In this document: positions 1 to 5,379 of the stretch, in pieces
Numbering within the stretch: the first letter of the stretch is position 1
Layout: each line of letters opens with the position of its first letter
Source of the DNA: Thiotrichaceae bacterium
GTDB taxonomy: Bacteria > Pseudomonadota > Gammaproteobacteria > Thiotrichales > Thiotrichaceae
Length of the DNA: 6,425 nt
Direction: 5' to 3'
NCBI GenBank assembly: GCA_027030285.1
Contig: JALVFC010000566.1
Location: forward strand, 1 to 6,425
Translations under genes and position numbers: made by a program
The notes under the pieces: generated by a model
What the model was told of the DNA's origin: nothing
Seen by the model: only the letters and a program-made list of their open reading frames with translations
Databases searched by the model: none

Positions 1-380
1 CCAGACCACAGCCAACCAGAAGAAAATCACCTGACCGACTGACAGAGGAAGAACAGCTGACGATAAACTTCGTACTAAACCAGTCCCCTGCAAGTACCCG
101 CCAAAAAGGTCGTAACCAGTATTCTGGTTGGATATATCTAGGACGGTTTTATAACAATAAATGGCTTGCCAACACCCTTGAGGTAACAAAGACACTGCCT
201 GGAGTGGGCAGAAACTATCAGGTAATACAGACATTGAATATGCGCTTGCAACCACCCGCAAGAGGCGTACAGCCTCAGTTAGTAAAAAACCTGAAGGCAG
301 GAGATCGTGTCAGGATTCTAAAAATACGTCGCTCAGGCTCAAAAGGACACTACTGGGCAGAAGTTGAACTGGATCAGTGA
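1..380 (+). CDS. Hypothetical protein with SH3-like C-terminal domain (5' partial)
   Basis: An open frame runs from the left edge (first full codon at base 3) to the TGA at 378-380, giving 125 visible residues. The only in-frame ATG is internal (residue 80), so the true start lies outside the window. Visible residues 1-35 are polar and charged, probably a linker. Residues 42-60 contain a GWIYLG motif and a KWL segment. Residues 72-123 follow the pattern of a bacterial SH3-type barrel: LNMRLQPP, then LKAGDRVRILKI, then HYWAEVEL. That supports a small beta-domain protein, perhaps binding the cell wall or a protein partner, but no specific family or function is recognised. No signal peptide or membrane segment is visible in this part. 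It lies 192 bases ahead of oppB on the same strand, too far to assume one operon. That it is coding is fairly likely from the long open frame and domain-like pattern; its function is unknown. Confidence 0.65.
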   Translation, partial: RPQPTRRKSPDRLTEEEQLTINFVLNQSPASTRQKGRNQYSGWIYLGRFYNNKWLANTLEVTKTLPGVGRNYQVIQTLNMRLQPPARGVQPQLVKNLKAGDRVRILKIRRSGSKGHYWAEVELDQ

Positions 381-439
381 GGTCAGGCAGGTTGGTGCTG
401 GTTGTATTGATCATTGCTTCCGTGCCTGTGGATACATGG

Positions 440-459
440 ATTCTGGCCTGCGCCAGAAT
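440..459. repeat. Dispersed-repeat palindrome (REP/dRS3-like hairpin)
   Basis: ATTCTGGC (440-447) and GCCAGAAT (452-459) form a perfect 8-base inverted repeat around the loop CTGC. The surrounding sequence, roughly 421-463, ending in AATGACG, has the look of short intergenic repeats scattered in many beta- and gammaproteobacterial genomes, which translate in a false frame as HSxxGxNP. There is no T-run after either arm, so it is a poor intrinsic terminator. The hairpin is seen directly; membership of a multicopy family is inferred from resemblance, since only one copy is present here. Confidence 0.6.
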
Positions 460-495
460 GACGTGGATTCAAGGTCAGGCTTCGATTAATTAATA

Positions 496-547
496 CTGCA
501 AGATCACACAAATGTGCCCTGTCAATCACGAGTCTCTTGTCTTGCAG
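496..547. repeat. Inverted repeat in the oppB upstream region
   Basis: CTGCAAGA (496-503) and TCTTGCAG (540-547) are exact reverse complements separated by 36 bases. A G-T wobble (504/539) could add a ninth pair in RNA. The 3' arm ends 25 bases before the proposed oppB ATG. It could be an operator dyad or a leader hairpin, but an 8-base match at this spacing can also arise by chance, and no known regulator site is recognised. Confidence 0.3.
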
Positions 548-572
548 GCTAAAAACTGTATATGCTTCCGGC

Positions 573-1493
573 ATGTTGAGTTTTCTTCTAAAACGCATTG
601 TCAGCGCGATTCCTACTCTTTTTATTATTGTTACGCTGGCTTTTTTTATGATTCGTCTGGCTCCGGGTGGGCCGTTTGATGCGGAGCGTGCAGTGCCTGC
701 GGAAATCGCGGCAAATCTGGATGCGGTTTATCATCTGGATGAGTCGTTGCCGAGGCAGTATGTTGCTTATTTGTCTGGCTTGCTGCATGGGGATTTTGGG
801 CCTTCCTTCAAGTATCAGGATCATACTGTGAGTGAGTTGATCGCTGAGGGTTTTCCGGTGTCTTTGCAACTGGGACTGGGGGCGATTGTGCTGGCGCTGC
901 TGGTGGGGGTTACGCTGGGGATGATTGCGGCAGTGTACCAGAATCAGTGGGTTGATTATGCGGTGATGTTTGTCTCCATGACGGGGATTACGATTCCCAA
1001 TTTTGTGATGGCACCGCTGTTGGCGCTGGTGTTTGGCGTGTTGCTGGGCTGGTTGCCAGTTGCGGGCTGGGGGCAGTGGTCGCATTGGGTGTTGCCGGTG
1101 ATTGCTTTGGCTTTGCCGCAGATTGCTGCGGTGGCGCGCATGACGCGCGGGAGTCTGATTGAGATTTTAAATGCGCCTTATATCCGCACGGCGAAGGCGA
1201 AGGGTTTGCCGCTGGGTTTGATACTGCGGCGGCATGCCTCGCGTGCCACTTTGTTGCCCCTGCTGTCCTGGCTGGGACCTGCGATTGCGGCGATTGTGAC
1301 GGGGTCGGTGGTGATTGAGCAGATTTTTTCCCTGCCGGGGATTGGGCGTTATTTTGTGAATGGGGCGCTCAATCGGGACTATACGCTGGTGATGGGTGTC
1401 GTGGTGTTTTATGCGGTACTGATCGTGCTGATGAATGTGCTGGTGGATATTCTGTATCGCTGGCTTGATCCGAGGATTGAGCTGAATGACTAG
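573..1493 (+). CDS. oppB: Oligopeptide ABC transporter permease OppB
   Basis: Inner-membrane permease that with OppC forms the channel of an oligopeptide importer. From the ATG at 573 it is 306 residues, about the length of enterobacterial OppB, and opens with MLSFLLKR and a first membrane helix (about 9-29) followed by RLAPGGPF. The HGDFGPSFK motif is at 72-80. Further helices are at about 100-122, 135-158, 172-190, 230-252 and 272-296, six in all. The cytoplasmic EAA-type loop that docks on the ATPase spans about 203-231 (YIRTAKAKGLP). The C-terminus has LPGIGRYFVNGALNRDY and DPRI, both OppB hallmarks. A TTG at 537 would add 12 residues with no family counterpart, so ATG is preferred, although neither start has a clear ribosome binding site. 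The gene overlaps oppC by 8 bases. Nickel or dipeptide permeases are related alternatives, but the sequence fits OppB best. Confidence 0.95.
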   Translation: MLSFLLKRIVSAIPTLFIIVTLAFFMIRLAPGGPFDAERAVPAEIAANLDAVYHLDESLPRQYVAYLSGLLHGDFGPSFKYQDHTVSELIAEGFPVSLQLGLGAIVLALLVGVTLGMIAAVYQNQWVDYAVMFVSMTGITIPNFVMAPLLALVFGVLLGWLPVAGWGQWSHWVLPVIALALPQIAAVARMTRGSLIEILNAPYIRTAKAKGLPLGLILRRHASRATLLPLLSWLGPAIAAIVTGSVVIEQIFSLPGIGRYFVNGALNRDYTLVMGVVVFYAVLIVLMNVLVDILYRWLDPRIELND

Positions 1494-2361
1494 TCCGATT
1501 GTGAATGCAGCACGCCCGATGAGTCCGTTTAGAAAGTCGCTCTACCGTTTGTATCGCAATAAGGGAGCGATGTTTAGTGTAGGCTTGTTGGTGCTGATTA
1601 TTTTGCTGTGCCTGCTGGGGCCTGAGTTGCTGCCCTGGTCGTTTGATGAGGTGGACTGGGAGAATATGGGTAGTGCGCCAGACTGGTCGGCAAAGCATTT
1701 TCTGGGTACGGATGCCAATGGGCGCGATATGCTGGCGCGGATTCTGCAAGGTGGGCGTATTTCGCTGATGGTAGGTTTGCTGGCGACGGCTGTGAGTTTG
1801 TTGATTGGTGTGACTTATGGGGCGATTGCCGGTTTTGTGGGTGGCAAGGTGGATCATTTGATGATGCGTCTGGTAGATATTTTGTATGCCTTGCCGTTTA
1901 TGTTTTTTGTGATTTTGCTGACGGTTTATTTTGGGCGTAGCTTGTGGTTGATTTTTGTGGCGATTGGCGCGGTAGAGTGGCTGACCATGGCGCGTATTGT
2001 GCGCGGACAAACCTTGTCGATAAAAAAACGTACCTTTATTGAGGCGGCACGGTTGAGTGGTGCGAGTACCGGGGCGCTGATTTTTCGTCATATTATTCCC
2101 AATACGCTGGGGCCGGTGATTGTATATGCCACGTTGATGGTGCCACAGGTGATTCTGTTTGAGTCTTTTTTGAGTTTTCTGGGACTGGGGGTGCAGGAGC
2201 CGATGACGTCCTGGGGGGTATTGATTGCGGAGGGTGCGACTGAGATGGAGTCGGCACCGTGGATGATTATTTATCCTGCACTGTTTTTGTCATGCACGTT
2301 GTTTGCCTTGAATTTCATTGGTGACGGCTTGCGTGATGCCTTTGACCCCAAGGATCGGTAA
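1486..2361 (+). CDS. oppC: Oligopeptide ABC transporter permease OppC
   Basis: Second permease subunit of the importer, 291 residues. The N-terminus is a polar cytoplasmic stretch (1-26) followed by helix 1 (about 28-46). The family motif FLGTDANGRD is at 72-81 and GGRISLMVG at 89-97. Later helices lie at about 97-118, 130-150, 153-170, 208-228 and 262-280. The ATPase-docking EAA loop is FIEAARLSGAS at 184-194, with the conserved glycine at 192. The protein ends FIGDGLRDAFDPKDR, virtually the signature end of OppC. The ATG overlaps the last 8 bases of oppB, and GAGGA at 1472-1476 lies 9 bases upstream, implying translational coupling. An A7 run at 2022-2028 lies in the EAA-loop region but the frame stays intact. 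Identification is firm; substrate range (peptides in general versus murein peptides) cannot be read from the permease. Confidence 0.96.
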   Translation: MTSPIVNAARPMSPFRKSLYRLYRNKGAMFSVGLLVLIILLCLLGPELLPWSFDEVDWENMGSAPDWSAKHFLGTDANGRDMLARILQGGRISLMVGLLATAVSLLIGVTYGAIAGFVGGKVDHLMMRLVDILYALPFMFFVILLTVYFGRSLWLIFVAIGAVEWLTMARIVRGQTLSIKKRTFIEAARLSGASTGALIFRHIIPNTLGPVIVYATLMVPQVILFESFLSFLGLGVQEPMTSWGVLIAEGATEMESAPWMIIYPALFLSCTLFALNFIGDGLRDAFDPKDR

Positions 2362-2363
2362 GC

Positions 2364-3326
2364 ATGAATTTTCTGGATGTGCGCCATCTTTCGGTTTCTT
2401 TCACCCAGGAGCAGGGCAGTGTCCAGGCGGTCAGGGATGTCAGCTTTTCCATCGATGAAGGGGAAACGCTGGCGGTGGTGGGGGAATCGGGGGCTGGCAA
2501 GAGTCAGGTGTTTCATGCCTTGCTGGGCTTGCAGGCAAAAAATGCCAGGGTTGCAGGCAGTGCGAAGCTGGCAGGACAGGAGTTAATTGGTTTGCCAGCG
2601 ACGCAGTTAAATCAGTATCGTGGTAATGCCTTGCGTATTATTTTTCAGGATCCGATGACGGCTTTGAATCCCTATTTGAAAATAGGTGTGCAACTCACCG
2701 AAATACTGCAAGTGCATCAGGGGGCTTCGTATCAACAGGCAAGGACGCAGGCATTACAGGCATTACAGGAAGTCAAGCTGCCGAATCCAGAATGGAATTT
2801 TCAGCAGTATCCGCACGAGCTTTCCGGCGGTATGCGGCAGCGCGTCATGATAGCGATGGCGATACTGGGTCATCCACGCTTGATTATTGCGGATGAGCCG
2901 ACCACCGCACTGGATGTGACGGTGCAGTCCGACATTATCAGCTTGCTGAAAAAAATCCATCAGCAACATGGCACGTCGATGGTACTGATTACGCATGATA
3001 TCCCGCTGGTTGCCGGGCTGTGTGAGCGGATTATGATGATGTATGCCGGGAAAATTGTGGAAACAGGTACGCTACAGGAAATCCACCAACAGGCACGGCA
3101 CCCCTATACCCGCGCTTTATTGCAGGCGACACCTGCCAATCAGCGCAATTCCGGCAAGTTGGTGAGTATTGCCGGACAGCCACCAGACCCGCGCCAGCTA
3201 CCCACAGGTTGTGCCTTTGCACCACGTTGTGAGAAAGCACGCAGGCAGTGCCAGACTGCGCAGCCTGAACTGACGGCTGTGTCGGATACGCAGCAGGTCG
3301 CCTGTTTTTTTGCGGAGGAGAACTAG
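2364..3326 (+). CDS. oppD: Oligopeptide ABC transporter ATP-binding protein OppD
   Basis: Cytoplasmic ATPase subunit, 320 residues, that pairs with OppF to power peptide uptake through OppBC. All ABC motifs are intact: Walker A GESGAGKS (40-47), Q-loop glutamine 95 in IFQDPMTALNP, signature LSGGMRQR (153-160), Walker B LIIADE (173-178), D-loop TALD (181-184) and switch histidine 211. The C-terminal oligopeptide-transporter extension (about 232-320) has cysteines 283, 289, 296 and 314 in the pattern C-x5-C-x6-C-x17-C. In the related DppD of Thermoanaerobacter such cysteines bind a [4Fe-4S] cluster; a cluster here is inference. The ATG follows the oppC stop by 2 bases, with AGGA at 2351-2354 as ribosome binding site. 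A perfect 9-base tandem duplication encodes QALQALQ at 129-135. The stop codon shares one base with the oppF start. DppD is a close relative, but the gene order and OppB/OppC partners favour OppD. Confidence 0.95.
   Translation: MNFLDVRHLSVSFTQEQGSVQAVRDVSFSIDEGETLAVVGESGAGKSQVFHALLGLQAKNARVAGSAKLAGQELIGLPATQLNQYRGNALRIIFQDPMTALNPYLKIGVQLTEILQVHQGASYQQARTQALQALQEVKLPNPEWNFQQYPHELSGGMRQRVMIAMAILGHPRLIIADEPTTALDVTVQSDIISLLKKIHQQHGTSMVLITHDIPLVAGLCERIMMMYAGKIVETGTLQEIHQQARHPYTRALLQATPANQRNSGKLVSIAGQPPDPRQLPTGCAFAPRCEKARRQCQTAQPELTAVSDTQQVACFFAEEN
3314..3319 (+). promoter_or_regulatory. Ribosome binding site of oppF
   Basis: GGAGGA lies 6 bases ahead of the GTG at 3326. It is the strongest Shine-Dalgarno sequence in the opp cluster, sits inside the last codons of oppD, and supports the GTG start. 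With the TAGTG stop-start overlap it suggests that ribosomes finishing oppD re-initiate on oppF. Confidence 0.85.
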
Positions 3327-4123
3327 TGGATTTGTTGCAGGTTGAGCAGTTAGGTGTGACGTTTAATCACTCCTTTAAGGCGCTGAACCAGGTTTCCTTC
3401 AACTTGCGACAGGGTGAAGTGCTGGGTATTGTCGGTGAATCCGGCTCGGGTAAGTCTACTCTGGCAAGAGTCATTATGCGCTTGCAGATGCCTAGTGAAG
3501 GCGATGTAAAATGGCGCTCTGATTCGCTATTTGCCATGGACAACAAACAGCAACAGGCGTATCGCAAACAGGTACAGATGATCTTTCAGGATCCGCTGGA
3601 TGCCCTGAACCCGCGTATGACAGTGGCACAAATTATTGCCGAACCCCTGCGTTATCTGATGCCACAGCTTAGTCGCAAGCAAGTGCGCCAAAAGGTCGCA
3701 CAGGTGCTGACACCAATGGGATTGTCAGAAAGCCAGCTTGGTCGCTATCCACATGAATTTTCTGGTGGGCAGTGTCAGCGCATTGGTATTGCACGTGCCA
3801 TGATCGTCGAGCCGGAACTACTGGTATGTGACGAGCCAGTGAGTGCGCTGGATGTTTCCATACAAGCGCAGATTATTAACCTGCTACTGGAACTTAAACA
3901 GCAGAAAGGCTTGTCCATGCTGTTTATTTCACATGATTTGAGTATTGTGCGGCATTTGTGCGATCGTGTGCTGGTGCTATACAAAGGGGAAATCGTGGAG
4001 CTTGCAGAAACCGAAAGCCTGTATCAATCCCCGCAAAGTGATTACACCAGGCGTTTGCTGGCGTCTATTCCATTGCATAACCCGCTTGAGGAACGTGCGC
4101 GGATTGAAGCCTGGGGTGTTTGA
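3326..4123 (+). CDS. oppF: Oligopeptide ABC transporter ATP-binding protein OppF (short form)
   Basis: Second cytoplasmic ATPase of the importer, 265 residues, starting with GTG. Motifs present are Walker A GESGSGKST (37-45), Q-loop glutamine 88 in IFQDPLDALNP, signature FSGGQCQR (145-152, the common OppF variant of LSGGQ), Walker B LLVCDE (165-170), SALD (173-176) and switch histidine 203. It ends soon after the YTRRLLASIP segment that normally leads into the oligopeptide C-terminal domain, so that domain and its cysteine cluster are missing; enterobacterial OppF has about 334 residues. The ABC core is complete and the frame is clean, so this looks like a natural short form, as in SapF-type proteins, and not a truncation. 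It is the last gene of the cluster and faces gspF across 39 bases. SapF or DppF are possible alternative names; operon position supports OppF. Confidence 0.92.
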   Translation: MDLLQVEQLGVTFNHSFKALNQVSFNLRQGEVLGIVGESGSGKSTLARVIMRLQMPSEGDVKWRSDSLFAMDNKQQQAYRKQVQMIFQDPLDALNPRMTVAQIIAEPLRYLMPQLSRKQVRQKVAQVLTPMGLSESQLGRYPHEFSGGQCQRIGIARAMIVEPELLVCDEPVSALDVSIQAQIINLLLELKQQKGLSMLFISHDLSIVRHLCDRVLVLYKGEIVELAETESLYQSPQSDYTRRLLASIPLHNPLEERARIEAWGV

Positions 4124-4141
4124 TGGGAGGTGCAGTTTACA

Positions 4142-4156
4142 ACAAGCCGGCCTTGT
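4142..4156. terminator. Weak hairpin in the oppF/gspF convergent gap
   Basis: ACAAG (4142-4146) and CTTGT (4152-4156) can pair around the loop CCGGC in the 39-base gap between the two convergent stop codons. A shared bidirectional terminator would be expected here, but the stem is only 5 pairs and no T-run follows on either strand. It is therefore only a candidate. Confidence 0.2.
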
Positions 4157-4162
4157 CTCAAC

Positions 4163-5377
4163 CTATTTCACCAATTCGTTGAGTTCAAAGATGGGCAAGA
4201 GGATTGCCAGAACAATCAGCAGGACAATAATGCCCATAATGATAATGAGGACGGGTTCAAAAATACTCAGCAGGGAGGTTAGTGTGGTATCAGTTTCACG
4301 TTCTTGCTGAATGGCTGCACGTTCCAGCATGGCATCCAGCTTACCGCTGGTTTCACCGCTGGCGATCAGGTAGACGGTCATTGGCGGGAAGTAGCCGGAT
4401 TGCTCCAGTGCCTTGTGGATAGGGGTGCCTTCGCGTACTTTGACTGCGGCTGCTTCGACAGCCTGTTTCATGGGGGTGTTTTGCATGACCTGGGCGGAAA
4501 TGCTTAAGGCATCGAGTATCGGTACACCACTTGATGAGAGGATGCTGAGTGTGCGGGCAAAACGTGCTGTATTCATGCCTCTGACGAGTTTTCCCAACAG
4601 TGGAATTTTTAATAAAAAGTGGTCATAACGGTAGCGCCATTCGGGATTTCGCAATAGCCGTTTGAAAAGGAAAAAGGCAATAGCGAGAAATATCACCACG
4701 TAGATGCCATAGCCAGTAATAAAGTCACTCAGTGCCAGGATTGCTTTGGTTAAAAATGGCAGTTCCTGATCCATATCCTGGAATACGGCGACCACTTTGG
4801 GCACTACGTAGCCCAGCAGTCCTGAGACTATTGCAATTGCCATAAAGACCAGCACTGCGGGATAAAACATGGCGGTAGTAATTTTTTGCTGCATTTCCTG
4901 GCGGCTTTCGGTGTAGTCTGCCAGGCGATCCAGTACCGCATCCAGGTGTCCGGATTTCTCGCCTGCGTCTATGGTCGCCTGATAAAGGTGTGGAAATGCA
5001 TTGGGAAAGGCTTTTAGCGCACTGGCTAATGAATGTCCTTCGATGACCCGGGAGCGCACAGCAGACATAATACGTTGTACATTCTTTTTTTCTGTTTGGC
5101 GGGCTGTCGTGCTGAGTGCTTCTTCCAGCGGGGAGCCTGCTTCCAGCAGCGTGGCAAACTGGCGTGTGACCAGTGCCAGGTCAGCAGGTTTCATTTTGCC
5201 TCGGCGTGTTCTGCCGCTCTCTCCCGCTTTGCTGGTTTCCTTGACCTCCTGCACATCCAGGGGGGTGTTGCCGCCATCGCGCAATAACTGTCTGACCTGG
5301 CGTGCTGTATCAGCTTCCAGAATGCCAGTTTCTTCTACCCCCTTGGGATTCAGTGCTGTGTATTCAAAGGCGGGCAT
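4163..5377 (-). CDS. gspF: Type II secretion system inner-membrane platform protein GspF
   Basis: Polytopic inner-membrane protein at the base of the type II secretion machine; it links the GspE ATPase to assembly of the periplasmic pseudopilus. The 404 residues match the usual GspF length of about 400. The start MPAFEYTALNPKG and the N-terminal EADTARQVRQLL segment are typical. The first cytoplasmic GspF repeat covers about 67-190 (LVTRQFATLLEAGSPLEEAL at 69-88, AGEKSG at 138-143) and the second about 270-395 (RFARTLSILSSSGVP, ASGETSG at 339-345). Membrane segments are at about 170-193, 222-240 and 370-396. The end LPIFELNELVK is a T2SS signature that separates it from the pilus homologue PilC. 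The ATG follows the gspE stop by 2 bases with only a weak GAAGA (5387-5391) as ribosome binding site, suggesting coupling to gspE. A seven-A run falls on codons 96-98. No gspG follows. Confidence 0.95.
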   Translation of the reverse strand: MPAFEYTALNPKGVEETGILEADTARQVRQLLRDGGNTPLDVQEVKETSKAGESGRTRRGKMKPADLALVTRQFATLLEAGSPLEEALSTTARQTEKKNVQRIMSAVRSRVIEGHSLASALKAFPNAFPHLYQATIDAGEKSGHLDAVLDRLADYTESRQEMQQKITTAMFYPAVLVFMAIAIVSGLLGYVVPKVVAVFQDMDQELPFLTKAILALSDFITGYGIYVVIFLAIAFFLFKRLLRNPEWRYRYDHFLLKIPLLGKLVRGMNTARFARTLSILSSSGVPILDALSISAQVMQNTPMKQAVEAAAVKVREGTPIHKALEQSGYFPPMTVYLIASGETSGKLDAMLERAAIQQERETDTTLTSLLSIFEPVLIIIMGIIVLLIVLAILLPIFELNELVK

Positions 5378-5379
5378 AA

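Larger units (their letters stand above)
381..572. other. Intergenic region upstream of oppB
   Basis: This gap between the SH3-like gene and oppB carries no credible gene. The open frame on the minus strand across it reads HSGAGQNP, a typical spurious translation of a dispersed bacterial repeat. From left to right it contains a short hairpin repeat (440-459), a 9-base direct repeat AGGTCAGGC at 380-388 and 472-480, a perfect AT palindrome ATTAATTAAT at 485-494, and an 8-base inverted repeat whose arms are at 496-503 and 540-547. Any opp promoter should lie here. The best I can propose is TTCAAG (468-473) and TAATAC (491-496) with 17 bases between; each matches only about half of the sigma-70 consensus, so I do not call it. 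Confidence 0.7.

Noticed and set aside
513..529. TGTG and TCAC half-sites resembling a CRP or FNR box.
   Set aside because: The spacing does not fit the TGTGA-N6-TCACA arrangement and the outer bases do not match.
537..572. An upstream TTG start for oppB adding 12 residues.
   Set aside because: The extension does not match known OppB N-termini, while the protein from the ATG at 573 aligns from its first residue and gives the usual length of 306.
546..581. Resemblance to the E. coli lac promoter: AGGCT, then TATGCTTCCGGC, then ATGTTG, in the same order as in lac.
   Set aside because: The -35 position reads AAAAAC in place of TTTACA, the spacing before ATGTTG is shorter than in lac, and no lac operator or CRP site follows. 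The match also runs into the conserved start of OppB, so it is taken as coincidence and not vector sequence.
383..598. Open frame of 71 codons on the minus strand across the intergenic gap.
   Set aside because: Its translation includes HSGAGQNP, typical of spurious reading through a dispersed repeat, and it overlaps the start of oppB without any domain-like pattern.
2022..2028. A AAA AAA heptamer in the oppC reading frame.
   Set aside because: A -1 slip would hit a stop within five codons, inside the EAA-loop region, giving only a truncated permease; no stimulatory structure is visible. Simple Lys-Lys coding explains it.
1369..2091. Open frame of 240 codons on the minus strand opposite oppB/oppC.
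   Set aside because: It is rich in Q, H, N, R and T with no hydrophobic core, the expected mirror of two membrane-protein genes with T in second codon positions.
3305..3311. Run of seven T near the end of oppD, considered as a terminator tail or slippage site.
   Set aside because: No GC-rich stem precedes it, it encodes Phe-Phe in frame, and the strong oppF ribosome binding site follows directly.
3945..4310. Open frame of 121 codons on the plus strand bridging oppF and gspF.
   Set aside because: It runs in another frame of oppF and antisense to gspF, shows no recognisable domain, and both overlapped genes are well supported.
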